The notes under the pieces: model-generated
What the model was told of the DNA's origin: nothing
Database searches by the model: none
What the model saw: the letters and a program-made list of their open reading frames with translations, nothing else
Assembly: GCA_964513095.1 (NCBI GenBank)
Contig: CAZELH010000008.1
Coordinates: 1-26,654, forward strand
Direction of reading: 5' to 3'
Origin: JBDKGD01 sp964513095
GTDB lineage: Bacteria > Patescibacteriota > Minisyncoccia > UBA6257 > 2-01-FULL-56-20
Length of the DNA stretch: 26,654 nt
Part shown: positions 8,160 to 15,138 of the stretch, piece after piece
Position numbering within the stretch: position 1 is the first letter of the stretch
Layout of the letters: each line of letters begins with the position of its first letter
Made by a program: the position numbers and the translations under genes

Positions 8160-8219
8160 AAATAATTAAAAAATATACAAATAAAAAATCATACAGCACA
8201 CATATCAAGAGACGATACA

Positions 8220-8266
8220 CAAAACCCCTCTTGCCTACTTTTTCAAGTTCGGCTAAAGGGGTTTTG
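8220..8266 (-). terminator. Hairpin between RRM gene and typA
   Basis: An imperfect stem with arms CAAAACCCCT and AGGGGTTTTG around a ~27-nt interior that includes GCC/GGC pairing. It lies about 35 nt past the RRM stop codon. The U run after the stem on the minus strand is short, so termination may be partial. Confidence 0.5.
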
Positions 8267-8299
8267 ATACACCGCCGAAAAAGGAATAACCCTTTTTAT

Positions 8300-8590
8300 T
8301 TAGCGGAAACGATTGCCACCGCCCATTCGGCCACCCATACCACCGCCTTCGGTCTTTGGGCGAGCTTCGTTGACAGTTAATTTTCGGCCATCGAGTTCGT
8401 AGCCATTGAAGGCGTCGATCGCTGCTTGTGCATCTGCATCGTTTGCAAACTCCACAAAGCCAAAGCCGCGAGAACGTCCATCAGGACCACTTAAAACCGT
8501 TGCTGAGGTCACTGCACCTTTTTGCGAGAACAAGTCTTGCAAATTGCTGCTCGTGGTACCCCATGAAAGGTTTCCTACGTAAAGCTTCAT
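8300..8590 (-). CDS. RRM-domain RNA-binding protein, glycine-rich tail
   Basis: A 96-residue protein with one RNA recognition motif followed by a short Gly/Arg tail, like the cyanobacterial Rbp and other bacterial cold-inducible RRM proteins. RNP2 is LYVGNL (residues 3-8) and RNP1 is RGFGFVEF (about 41-48), both with the aromatic residues that stack on RNA bases. The tail (GGGMGGRMGGGNRFR) is typical of these proteins. It probably acts as an RNA chaperone or binds mRNA. It is transcribed alone from a strong promoter at 8724-8752 with a leader of about 127 nt containing a hairpin, which suggests post-transcriptional (possibly temperature-linked) control. There is no good Shine-Dalgarno immediately before the ATG. 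Confidence 0.93.
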   Translation of the reverse strand: MKLYVGNLSWGTTSSNLQDLFSQKGAVTSATVLSGPDGRSRGFGFVEFANDADAQAAIDAFNGYELDGRKLTVNEARPKTEGGGMGGRMGGGNRFR

Positions 8591-8717
8591 ATGTTACTAA
8601 TAACTAGCTTTTTAATAAAAACGCTGTAAGATCGACACTTTCTTGAACCTTGTCGCCTGACACGCCTCAAGAAGGGGCCTATCACGCTGAACAGTAAGTA
8701 CGAAAGAACCTAACAAC
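8591..8717 (-). promoter_or_regulatory. Long structured 5' leader of RRM gene
   Basis: From the predicted transcription start near 8717 to the ATG is about 127 nt, long for this window. It contains a hairpin at 8640-8673 (outer arms TTCTTGA/TCAAGAA, inner TGTC/GACA). No ribosome binding site is obvious next to the start codon. The layout resembles leaders of cold-inducible RNA-binding genes; function is inference. Confidence 0.5.
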
Positions 8718-8723
8718 GATTCC

Positions 8724-8752
8724 ATCCTATCAGACTATTTACCCAATGTCAA
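8724..8752 (-). promoter_or_regulatory. Strong promoter for RRM gene
   Basis: On the minus strand a perfect TTGACA (8747-8752), a 17-nt spacer and TAGGAT (8724-8729) preceded by TGA, i.e. an extended -10. It is the only good promoter between the RRM gene and its upstream neighbour, which ends in a terminator. Confidence 0.78.
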
Positions 8753-8793
8753 TAGCTACTTCCTGTGGAAAAGTTATGGAGAAAAAAACAAAA

Positions 8794-8831
8794 CCCCTGC
8801 TCATTTTTGCGTTTCGCAAAATGGACAGGGG
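8794..8831 (-). terminator. Rho-independent terminator after Sm-like gene
   Basis: On the minus strand a stem with arms CCCCTG/CAGGGG and an inner CATTTTGCG/CGCAAAAATG helix is followed by TTTTGTTTTTTT. It lies 10 nt past the stop of the gene at 8842-9111. Confidence 0.85.
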
Positions 8832-8841
8832 AAATAAAAAA

Positions 8842-9111
8842 TTACTTCCTACCAGTATCCCATTCAATGTGATGCTCGTACAAAGAAATACTAAAGATAT
8901 CCTCAAGCCAAGTGATAAAATGTTCTGCGCTACCATTACTATTTTTCAACACAAGATCTTTAGGATTATTAGGATCCGGTTTAATAATAATTTCTTGCGA
9001 TGCGCGGTGAATGGTGACTACCTTCCCGTGAATAGTTACCCCGCTTCGCAAATGAAATGCACAAACAGCCTTGCGATTTCTTAGACTATCAAGTCTATCA
9101 ATTTTATTCAT
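8842..9111 (-). CDS. Small protein, possible Sm/Hfq-like fold
   Basis: An 89-residue soluble protein without a confident family. Residues 12-46 (RNRKAVCAFHLRSGVTIHG then KVVTIHRASQEIIIKPD) have the strand pattern and the SGxxxxGKV turn seen in Sm-like RNA-binding proteins, where a Gly in strand 2 permits strong bending. The rest (HFITWLEDIFSISLYEHHIEW) is more helical and aromatic. The start is well supported by GGAGG at 9119-9123 with 7-nt spacing. It is followed by a strong terminator and lies downstream of prmC. An RNA-binding role would suit its neighbour, the RRM gene, but the Sm assignment is a weak structural guess. Confidence 0.72.
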   Translation of the reverse strand: MNKIDRLDSLRNRKAVCAFHLRSGVTIHGKVVTIHRASQEIIIKPDPNNPKDLVLKNSNGSAEHFITWLEDIFSISLYEHHIEWDTGRK

Positions 9112-9191
9112 ACTACCGCCTCCAATCAGTGAAAATTAAGAATCTGACACCAGTAAGCCACAAGAACCGATAACACGCAACTGAAAAGAAA

Positions 9192-9962
9192 TTATGCGAA
9201 GCGCTCGATAATAGCAAATCGAGGCACACCATACTGATCATCGCCAATACGAATACGGAACGTATCGGGCAGTGGAAATTGAGTAATGAATTGCGCCTGA
9301 CCCTCTCCAAATTCCATAAAACAAATCCCCTGTGGCGCGAGATGGTTGGGTAACTCCTGCAAAAAAGAACCAATAAGAGCTCGCCCATCATCTTCCGCGA
9401 ATAATGCTTCCGCGGGTTCAAAATTTTTTACCGATTCATCTAATGATTCTTTGCGAGAATATGAAATATAGGGCGGATTCGCAACAACGCAATCATACAC
9501 ACCAGAAATTCCCGAAAAAATATCGGAATTCAAAAATCGATACCGATCATTCGAAATCTTATTTATCTCACCAGTTATTTCAATTTGTTTTTTATACAAA
9601 GAATTTTTATCCGCAAAATCAACATGCGCATTTGGGATGTGCATTAACATTGAAAATCCAACGCATCCCGATCCACAAAACAAATCAAGGATAGTAATGT
9701 TCGCATTCCCCGAAAAACGGGTTTTTAAAGAAGTAATGGCGATCTCACTCCAGTATTCAGTCTCAACACGAGGAATGAGCGGCTTGCAAGACAAGTCAAT
9801 ATGCGCCCCTAAAAATGGCTTCCAGCCAATAACGTAATCAACCGGCTCTCCGGTCATGAGTCGCTCAATATCATGTATCAAAGACGCTTGTGACGGAGAG
9901 CTATCTCTATATTTATCACGAATAATAATATCTATATTTTTTTGTATTTCTTTTGGATCCAT
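9192..9962 (-). CDS. prmC: Release factor glutamine methyltransferase PrmC/HemK
   Basis: Methylates the glutamine of the GGQ motif in release factors RF1/RF2, which increases termination efficiency. An N-terminal helical substrate-binding region (about 1-75, including GEPVDYVIGWKPFLG) precedes a Rossmann methyltransferase domain. The SAM motif is ILDLFCGSGCVGFSML (about residues 89-104), and the catalytic VVANPPYIS motif (about 157-165) is the diagnostic NPPY that binds the target glutamine. The family's PR-x-E/D-T motif is present as IPRVETEYW. At 256 residues it is near the usual size. The start lies 3 bp beyond the DUF167 stop, indicating one transcript. No prfA or prfB is in the window. 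Confidence 0.94.
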   Translation of the reverse strand: MDPKEIQKNIDIIIRDKYRDSSPSQASLIHDIERLMTGEPVDYVIGWKPFLGAHIDLSCKPLIPRVETEYWSEIAITSLKTRFSGNANITILDLFCGSGCVGFSMLMHIPNAHVDFADKNSLYKKQIEITGEINKISNDRYRFLNSDIFSGISGVYDCVVANPPYISYSRKESLDESVKNFEPAEALFAEDDGRALIGSFLQELPNHLAPQGICFMEFGEGQAQFITQFPLPDTFRIRIGDDQYGVPRFAIIERFA

Positions 9963-9965
9963 GAA

Positions 9966-10184
9966 TTATATAATTTCAAAAAATTTATGAGATGCTGTTC
10001 TTCCTGCAATAAGTCGAATACGAGAAAGCGCAACGTTAAAATGTCGCGCCAACACATTCATCACCGCAAAATTAGCATTATTTTCTTGTGGACGTTCTTT
10101 CACGCAAACGCGGTACGTGCCATCGCTCATTTTTTCTATACTTGCCTCCTTCATTCCAGTTTTTACAAATACCTCAATACGCAT
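9966..10184 (-). CDS. DUF167 (YggU-family) protein
   Basis: A 72-residue member of the DUF167/YggU family, small conserved proteins of unknown biochemical role. The pattern is clear: MRIEVFVKTGMKEASIEK, DGTYRVCVKERPQENNAN (the family has V.APP..GKAN), LARHFNVALSRIRLIAGRTASHKFFEI (family GV..S.V.I..G..S..K). The usual Gly-Lys-Ala before Asn is replaced by Gln-Glu-Asn-Asn-Ala-Asn. The ATG at 10184 begins exactly where the family begins; an upstream extension would read through a terminator stem. It is coupled to prmC (3-bp gap). A TATACT hexamer lies 11 nt before the start and could be its promoter. Confidence 0.88.
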   Translation of the reverse strand: MRIEVFVKTGMKEASIEKMSDGTYRVCVKERPQENNANFAVMNVLARHFNVALSRIRLIAGRTASHKFFEII

Positions 10185-10219
10185 ACCGTAAAAGTAGTAT
10201 AAAATTTCCCAAATAAAAA

Positions 10220-10247
10220 GAGCCATACCGATATTCTGGTATGGCTC
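10220..10247 (-). terminator. Rho-independent terminator upstream of DUF167 gene
   Basis: On the minus strand a perfect 10-bp stem (GAGCCATACC / GGTATGGCTC) with an 8-nt loop is followed by TTTTTATTT. It insulates the DUF167-prmC pair from the small-RNA unit and nfo upstream. Confidence 0.88.
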
Positions 10248-10279
10248 GTAAAGTATCAAGGTGGCAAAACGAAAGATTC

Positions 10280-10375
10280 AAAGAAAAAACTTCACAATGA
10301 AGTTTCAGGAAGATCCTTAAAAATACACTCCCTACGCACGCGTGAAGAGGACTGCTCATGTGTATTTCAAGGAAC
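10280..10375 (-). ncRNA. Putative ~95-nt small RNA
   Basis: A self-contained unit: a good promoter at 10382-10410, a predicted start near 10375, and an intrinsic terminator whose hairpin is 10287-10305. Nothing in between encodes a plausible protein. The RNA would fold into a 5' stem (CCTT..AAATACAC pairing with GTGTATTT..AAGG, enclosing about 30 nt with CCT/AGG and ACGC/GCGT pairings) and the 3' terminator hairpin. I looked for SRP, 6S and preQ1 features and found none: no GGAA tetraloop helix 8, no long bubble-containing rod, no preQ1 aptamer. It may be an unassigned trans-acting sRNA or the terminated leader of something lost. Confidence 0.6.
10287..10305 (-). terminator. Terminator of the small-RNA unit
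   Basis: On the minus strand a perfect 8-bp stem AAACTTCA / TGAAGTTT with a TTG loop is followed by TTTCTTT. Confidence 0.75.
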
Positions 10376-10381
10376 TATAAA

Positions 10382-10410
10382 AATATAATAAAAGAATCCA
10401 ACCCCGTCAA
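10382..10410 (-). promoter_or_regulatory. Promoter of the small-RNA unit
   Basis: On the minus strand TTGACG (10405-10410), a 17-nt spacer and TATATT (10382-10387). Five of six matches to consensus at each hexamer with optimal spacing. Confidence 0.75.
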
Positions 10411-10430
10411 TAACAGAAAAGAGTAAGACC

Positions 10431-10457
10431 GGCCTAACGGCCTTGAGTGCTCTCGAA
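10431..10457. repeat. 27-bp hairpin repeat, copy 1
   Basis: The unit GGCC-TAAC-GGCC followed by TTGAGTGCTCTCGAA lies 21 bp past the nfo stop. A close second copy is at 13050-13076, past the tgt stop. Shared flanks include GAGTAA on the left and a purine-rich right side. Confidence 0.65.
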
Positions 10458-10477
10458 AAAATGTACTCGAAATGATC

Positions 10478-11308
10478 TCAAGAAAATAATTTCTTCAATA
10501 TTTCGACATTCTTCTTATCTGGCCCCTCCCCATCAAATCCCGGTACTTCAAGTAACCACGCGAGATGATGCGTTCGTTTTTCTTTTGCCAAATTTTTAAA
10601 CCCAGCAAGCCCAATATGTCCCTCGCCAATATTCTCGTGACGATCGTGATGGGAATTAAAAAGCGTTTTCGAATCATTCACGTGCATCGCCACAAGATTT
10701 TCACTACCGATAGATTTTTCAATTCGATCAAATAATTTTTTAATCTGCGTTGGCGTATATTCCTCAATTTCCCCTGCTTCAAAAATATGCGCCGTATCCA
10801 AACACACTTTCACTCGTTTTGAACCGACGGCATCCATAATAGCACCAATATCCTCGGGCTTTGCTCCCACTTTCTTTCCACCAGCCGCGCTATTTTCAAT
10901 AACAAGAGGGGTAGCGCCAGACACATTTTTCAGCACCTGCTTCATTCCAGAAACAACCCGCTTCATATTTTCACCAGACCCAATATGAAAAATAAGACCA
11001 TTAGCACCCAATGCATTTGCAATTGCCAAATGTTCCGACAAATTGGCAATTGATTTTTGATACAGCTCATCATTATCCGTCGCTAAATTGACTAAGTATG
11101 CACCGTGCAAATAGACCGCCTTCACCTCGCTCGCCTTCCACGCAGTCTGAAATTTCGCCACATCCTCCTTTGTTGGCTGCTTGGTACGCCACGATTGTGG
11201 AGATGCGCCAAATATCTGTATTGCGTGGGCACCAATAGTCGCGGCATTGGCAAATGCCTTAAAACTCCCCCCAGCCGCCGACACATGCCCTCCAATAAGT
11301 GGAATCAT
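10478..11308 (-). CDS. nfo: Endonuclease IV (AP endonuclease family 2)
   Basis: Cleaves DNA 5' of abasic sites and removes 3' blocking groups in base excision repair; a TIM-barrel enzyme with a trinuclear zinc site. Family motifs are visible in order: GGHVSAAGG (residues 6-14, first zinc His), AIQIFGASPQSWR, GLIFHIGSG, LVIENSAAGG, VCLDTAHIFEAGE (the DTxH zinc and catalytic block), MHVNDSK, HDRHENIGEGHIG and a final LEVPG. The length of 276 is normal. ATG 11308 gives the family start (MIPLIGGHVS), and TATAAT lies 6 nt upstream with no Shine-Dalgarno. It partners functionally with the DNA glycosylases encoded further on (mutY-like, nth), though not cotranscribed with them. Confidence 0.96.
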   Translation of the reverse strand: MIPLIGGHVSAAGGSFKAFANAATIGAHAIQIFGASPQSWRTKQPTKEDVAKFQTAWKASEVKAVYLHGAYLVNLATDNDELYQKSIANLSEHLAIANALGANGLIFHIGSGENMKRVVSGMKQVLKNVSGATPLVIENSAAGGKKVGAKPEDIGAIMDAVGSKRVKVCLDTAHIFEAGEIEEYTPTQIKKLFDRIEKSIGSENLVAMHVNDSKTLFNSHHDRHENIGEGHIGLAGFKNLAKEKRTHHLAWLLEVPGFDGEGPDKKNVEILKKLFS

Positions 11309-11314
11309 GAGGTA

Positions 11315-11320
11315 ATTATA
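11315..11320 (-). promoter_or_regulatory. -10 element 6 nt before nfo start
   Basis: A perfect TATAAT on the minus strand ends 6 nt before the ATG at 11308. There is no Shine-Dalgarno and no clear -35. Confidence 0.5.
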
Positions 11321-11409
11321 AATTACTATTAAAGAATTAACGAATTGCGGATTAATGGGTTAAAAACAAATTATTTTTATATTTCTTAACTCGCCAACCC
11401 TTCAACACC

Positions 11410-11877
11410 TTAACCCGTTAACTGTTTCAGATCCTCTGAAACCTCCTTCCCATGTATCTCTGGTTTTACCTTCTCGTACACTTTCACGATCTTGCCTTTT
11501 GGATCTATCAAAAATGAACTGCGCACAATACCCATGTATTCTCGCCCCATAAATTTCTTTTTCTGCCACACACCATAGGCGTTAATCATTTCTTTTTGCG
11601 TATCTGCCAAAAGGGTAAATGGCAATTCGTATGCGGTTGCAAATTTTTTATGCGATGCCACGCTATCGGCACTCACACCAACTACTGCCATATCATTCTT
11701 GCGGAAATTTGGAAACATATCTCGCAAGCTACACGCCTCTTTGGTACACCCCGGAGTATTATCTTTTGGGTAAAAATAAATCAACAACCACTTCCCTTTA
11801 TATTCTTTTAATGAATGGATAACGCCATCTTGATCTGGCAATGAAAAATCCGGAGCTTTAACACCTTGAGTTATCAT
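11410..11877 (-). CDS. bcp: Thioredoxin-dependent peroxiredoxin Bcp/PrxQ
   Basis: Reduces hydrogen peroxide and organic hydroperoxides using thioredoxin or glutaredoxin as electron donor, in the cytoplasm. The 155-residue protein begins with the AhpC/TSA pattern APDFSLPDQDG and GKWLLIYFYPKDNTPGCTKEACSLRD. The peroxidatic cysteine is C44 and the resolving cysteine is C49, the five-residue spacing typical of PrxQ. Thr41 and Pro42 of the active-site TPxC are present. Later family blocks are VGVSADSVASHKKFA and LLADTQKEMINAYGVW. The glutaredoxin at 1185 could serve as a reductant; that is inference. An extended -10 (TGG then TATAAT, 11890-11895) lies 12 nt upstream of the start. Confidence 0.95.
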   Translation of the reverse strand: MITQGVKAPDFSLPDQDGVIHSLKEYKGKWLLIYFYPKDNTPGCTKEACSLRDMFPNFRKNDMAVVGVSADSVASHKKFATAYELPFTLLADTQKEMINAYGVWQKKKFMGREYMGIVRSSFLIDPKGKIVKVYEKVKPEIHGKEVSEDLKQLTG

Positions 11878-11889
11878 GAAATAAAAATA

Positions 11890-11895
11890 ATTATA
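11890..11895 (-). promoter_or_regulatory. Extended -10 element of bcp
   Basis: On the minus strand TGG directly precedes a perfect TATAAT, 12 nt upstream of the ATG at 11877. The leader would be about 5 nt, with no room for a Shine-Dalgarno. Confidence 0.5.
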
Positions 11896-11966
11896 CCACA
11901 GACCAAACTATGCAAATTTACTTAAAAATTCTTACTAAACTCTAGTCGCTAGTGGCTGATTTTCCT

Positions 11967-13007
11967 TCAGAAAATCAACATCCCATCCCCAAATGAAAAC
12001 AATCGAAAACCAAGTCCAATAGCCTTCTTATACCAGCTCATCACATGATCATATCCCGCAAACGCACACACCAAAGCCAACAAACTTGATTCTGGAACAT
12101 GAAAATTCGTAATTAAGCCAGTTGCAATCTTAAAATCATATCCCTCTTGGATAAATAAGTTCGTCATGCCGGATTGAGCAAGCAAAACACCACGTGAGTC
12201 AAACGCGGATTCAAGCGTGCGAAGTGCCGTTGTACCTACAGGAATAATAGATCGCCCAGAAGTTTTCGCAGTAGTAATAATGGTGGCAGTAGCAGGTGGC
12301 ACTGAAAAATATTCGCTATGGAGCGTTCCCGACTCAAGATGATCGCCGGTTACCGGTGCAAACGTTCCTAGGTTCACATGAAGCGTTACAAAGCATACGG
12401 TGTGCCCTGCACTGCGCAATTTTGAAAGGAGTCGATTCGTAAAATGGAGCGACGCCGTTGGCGCCGCAACGGAGCCAAAACGTGTACCGAAGACGGTTTG
12501 ATAGTCGCGATTGTTTTGTTTTTTAGAGAGTGAGGCATTTTTAATATATGGAGGCAACGGAACAGTACCATGAGCAATCCAAATCTCAATCGGTCGAGAA
12601 ACAGAAGAACGGGTAAGTTCAACAAGCCACTCTTTTCCAATTCGCTCAATAACGCGAAACAGAGGCTTGTTTCCTAAAAACAATTCATCACCGAAAGAAA
12701 CAGTTTTATTTAAAAGAACTGCCACGACAGTTTTTGAAATTTCTCGCACATAAAAAACCTCAATGGCGCCCCCTGTCTTTTTCTGGAGCAACAATCGCGC
12801 CGGCAAAACTTTTGTGTCATTCAATACTATTACTGATTTTGGAGGAAGATATTTGTCTAAATGAGAAAACGTGTCAACTGTAGTTTCTCCTGTTTTTTTA
12901 TCACACACCAAAAGTCGCGCACTGTCTCGCGGTCTGGCTGGATGCTGAGCAATCAGTGATTTCGGAAAATGATACGAATATCGTTTTTTGAATTCTTGAA
13001 TATTCAT
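11967..13007 (-). CDS. queA: S-adenosylmethionine:tRNA ribosyltransferase-isomerase QueA
   Basis: Transfers and isomerises the ribosyl moiety of SAM onto preQ1-modified tRNA to make epoxyqueuosine at position 34, the step after Tgt. The 346-residue sequence has the family landmarks: YHFPKSLIAQHPARPRDSARLLV near the start, VIVLNDTKVLPARL, YQTVFGTRFGSVAAPTASLHFT (the family Y.TVYA...GAVAAPTAGLHFT), TLHVNLGTFAPV, SGTLHSEYF (normally MHSE), TTALRTLES and TNFHVPESSLLALVCAF. It is downstream of tgt with a 110-bp spacer containing hairpin repeat copy 2. Together with tgt this covers the two tRNA-level steps; preQ1 synthesis genes and queG/queH are not in the window. Confidence 0.96.
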   Translation of the reverse strand: MNIQEFKKRYSYHFPKSLIAQHPARPRDSARLLVCDKKTGETTVDTFSHLDKYLPPKSVIVLNDTKVLPARLLLQKKTGGAIEVFYVREISKTVVAVLLNKTVSFGDELFLGNKPLFRVIERIGKEWLVELTRSSVSRPIEIWIAHGTVPLPPYIKNASLSKKQNNRDYQTVFGTRFGSVAAPTASLHFTNRLLSKLRSAGHTVCFVTLHVNLGTFAPVTGDHLESGTLHSEYFSVPPATATIITTAKTSGRSIIPVGTTALRTLESAFDSRGVLLAQSGMTNLFIQEGYDFKIATGLITNFHVPESSLLALVCAFAGYDHVMSWYKKAIGLGFRLFSFGDGMLIF

Positions 13008-13049
13008 AATACAGATTCAATAAAAAAGTTTTGTGAGAGAGTAAAGCTT

Positions 13050-13076
13050 GGGCTAGCGCCCTTGAGCGCTCTCGAA
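13050..13076. repeat. 27-bp hairpin repeat, copy 2
   Basis: GGGC-TAGC-GCCC followed by TTGAGCGCTCTCGAA, closely matching the copy at 10431-10457. Paired changes in the stem (GGCC/GGCC versus GGGC/GCCC) keep the hairpin. It lies about 40 bp past the tgt stop. Confidence 0.65.
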
Positions 13077-13117
13077 GAAAATTTTTTTATTGAATTAACC
13101 ATATAAAAATATATAAA

Positions 13118-14284
13118 CTATATCTTCCCATTTTTTATCTGCTTGCGAATATTCTCGATATACGTTTGGAAAAAGAAAATGTTGTGCAAGGAAAGAAAAG
13201 AAAGTGCAGAAATCTCGTGGGCCTTAAACAAATGATGGAGATAGCTTTTTGTATACGTACTACACACTTCACATGCACACTTCTTATCAAGCGGTTCCAA
13301 TGAATTTTTGAATTTTGCATTGCCAATGGTAACACGGCCAGAACTCGTAAATGCCGTACCATGACGTGCATAGTGAGTTGGCACGATACAATCAAACGTA
13401 TCAACACCACTTTTAATAATCGGGATAATATCTTCTGGATGACCAATGCCAAGNNNNNNNNNNNNNNNNNNNNNNNNNNNNNNNNNNNNNNNNNNNNNNN
13501 NNNNNNNNNNNNNNNNNNNNNNNNNNNNNNNNNNNNNNNNNNNNNNNNNNNNNCCGAATTCTCCTCCGATTCCAAATCCATCAACATCACTTGCTCCGAC
13601 AAATTGCGCGCTTTCAATTCGTAAATCTTTGTACCGACCACCCTGCACAATTCCGTACAACGCTTGATCGCTTTTTTTGGTAGCAATACATTTCAATAAC
13701 CACCGGTGCGTTCGCGCGACGGAATTTTTCACATACTCATGAGTGGCGCTCGGTGGCGTACACTCATCGAATGCAAAAATAATATCTGCGCCAAGTGCTT
13801 CTTGAATCTTTATTGACTCCTTAGGCCCTAAAAAAATCTTCGCTCCATCAACTGGTGAACGAAACGTGGCTCCCTCTTCTGAAATTTTTACCTGTTGAGA
13901 TTGCCGACCATGTGCAACTTCAGCAACACGAGTGGTATCTTTTATGATCTTATTAGTTCCCAAGTCACGACCAAACCCCAAACTAAAAACCTGAAACCCA
14001 CCGGAATCAGTCATTAACGATCCCTTCCACTGCATAAATTCATGGAGCCCGCCATGTTTCTTAACCGTCTTTTCTCCCGGCTTCAAATGGAGGTGGAACG
14101 TGTTACAAATCAGCAAATTTGACTTGGCTTTCGTCTTCACGATATCTGGGGTAAGCGCCTTTACTGCCCCTTGGGTGGCAACAGGCACCAAACAAGGCGT
14201 TTCAACCTCGCCATGAGGGGTGGCCAAAACCCCCAATCGCGCCCCCGATTTTTTGGATTGTTTGGTTATAGTAAACGAAATCAT
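13118..14284 (-). CDS. tgt: Queuine tRNA-ribosyltransferase, with internal assembly gap
   Basis: Exchanges guanine-34 of GUN-anticodon tRNAs for preQ1 (bacterial substrate). Visible motifs: PHGEVETPCLVPVATQGAVKAL, NTFHLHLKPG, MTDSGGFQVFSLG (substrate-binding and proton-transfer region), FAFDECTPP, YGIVQGG, DGFGIGG, then the gap, then LGIGHPEDI, GVDTFDCIVPTHYARHG (nucleophilic Asp in FDC) and the zinc site CACEVC...YLHHLF. The start ATG 14284 (MISFTITK) matches the family; a longer reading adds seven extra residues. The 100-N gap falls between GIGGEF and LGIGHPED. In family members about 28-30 residues lie there, so the true missing length is probably nearer 85-90 bases than 100. Both sides are in one consistent frame. 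Confidence 0.94.
   Translation of the reverse strand: MISFTITKQSKKSGARLGVLATPHGEVETPCLVPVATQGAVKALTPDIVKTKAKSNLLICNTFHLHLKPGEKTVKKHGGLHEFMQWKGSLMTDSGGFQVFSLGFGRDLGTNKIIKDTTRVAEVAHGRQSQQVKISEEGATFRSPVDGAKIFLGPKESIKIQEALGADIIFAFDECTPPSATHEYVKNSVARTHRWLLKCIATKKSDQALYGIVQGGRYKDLRIESAQFVGASDVDGFGIGGEFXXXXXXXXXXXXXXXXXXXXXXXXXXXXXXXXXXLGIGHPEDIIPIIKSGVDTFDCIVPTHYARHGTAFTSSGRVTIGNAKFKNSLEPLDKKCACEVCSTYTKSYLHHLFKAHEISALSFLSLHNIFFFQTYIENIRKQIKNGKI
13454..13553. other. Assembly gap (100 N) inside tgt
   Basis: Exactly 100 unknown bases, a conventional placeholder length. The flanks belong to the same gene. Confidence 0.97.
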
Positions 14285-14394
14285 TCTTATTAGCTTATAG
14301 TTCAACTACGTTCACTACAAGTAGTAAATAGCTTATAGCGTATAGTAGTGAAAAATACAAAAAATAATATGAACTAAAGGCACCGGATATTCTC

Positions 14395-14423
14395 AAAAAA
14401 CCCTTATTTTGCAAGGTTTTTTT
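14395..14423. terminator. Hairpin upstream of tgt, A/T flanked
   Basis: Arms AAAAAACC(C)TT and AAGGTTTTTT around a short ATTTTGC loop. With T runs on either strand it can terminate in both directions. On the minus strand it would stop read-through from mutY towards tgt. Confidence 0.55.
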
Positions 14424-14466
14424 ACTGTTTTTGATATTTTTATATGTAACGATACGCGATACAAGA

Positions 14467-14486
14467 CCTGCCTGCCGGCAGGCAGG
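14467..14486. repeat. 20-bp GC palindrome, copy 1
   Basis: A perfect palindrome CCTGCCTGCCGGCAGGCAGG in an otherwise AT-rich spacer. The identical 20 bp recur at 16247-16266. Flanks at this copy carry short CGCGATAC repeats. Confidence 0.85.
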
Positions 14487-14509
14487 TTCGCGATACATAA
14501 CCAAGGCCC

Positions 14510-14538
14510 TTGACAAATAAATTGGTACCTGCTATATT
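14510..14538 (+). promoter_or_regulatory. Strong extended -10 promoter of plus-strand RNA unit
   Basis: A perfect TTGACA (14510-14515), a 17-nt spacer and TATATT (14533-14538) preceded by TGC (extended -10). This is among the best promoters in the window. The predicted start is near 14545. Confidence 0.85.
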
Positions 14539-15138
14539 GGTCTCAAGTTCATTCACAAACAAGTAGCGTTACTAAATCAAAAGAGTATTGAAACCTTTTC
14601 CTGTATCGGCTAATCGAAATTACAGGACGGTAAAGGGAAGATACAATTTTGAGATCGCTTATAATAACGTGGATGAAATGGCGGGAGGTTTGATTTCTGA
14701 AAAGTCAGAAGCGAAACCCTTTGCTCTGATGGCACCCCTAAAGTGCCCTAATCAGACCTCCCTTCCCTTTAACCAGCACAGGAAAATTCCTGTGGCTAGC
14801 TAACCTAAGTAGGAGAAAATTTTATGACAAAAACTCATAAAACCCACGACTTTGGCTAGTTACGCCAAAACCGAGGTAGTGCAGGGTCCTCTAAATTAGG
14901 CCTGCACAAGGAGTCATAGAAATAAAATCGCATCAAAGTACTCGATCAGGGTCATTGGTTAAATCAAACCCAAGTTCGAAGAACAGATGAAATAGATTTA
15001 TTTTTAAAAAAAGTCTCAAGACGCGCCACACAGTGGCTGAGAGACAAGACTCATGGCACATAAATCGGCCAGCAGCAAAGAAAGGATTGCTTTTAATGAA
15101 AAAGCAAAAAGATTTCTTGTAGTTGCGCTAAACCCGTT

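Noticed and set aside
10280..10375. Signal recognition particle RNA or preQ1 riboswitch
   Set aside because: A short ACGCGTG match to E. coli 4.5S RNA is seen, but the conserved helix-8 asymmetrical loop and GGAA tetraloop are absent. No queuosine gene lies immediately downstream, and the unit terminates before the next gene.
14295..14516. Minus-strand frame of 73 codons upstream of tgt
   Set aside because: It translates the 20-bp palindrome and a terminator hairpin; the hydrophobic tail is poly-T/A translation.
14588..14803. 71-codon plus-strand frame inside the RNA unit (ends ...QHRKIPVAS)
   Set aside because: It needs a TTG start without a Shine-Dalgarno, covers several perfect hairpins whose pairing explains the sequence better, and resembles no protein I know. 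The ending briefly suggested a tmRNA tag, but no tRNA-like ends exist.
14824..14918. Amber (TAG) recoding as an explanation for the broken frame
   Set aside because: Every other gene in the window reads well in the standard code, and the same frame is also interrupted by TAA. The first TAG sits in a hairpin loop, so RNA structure is the simpler reading.
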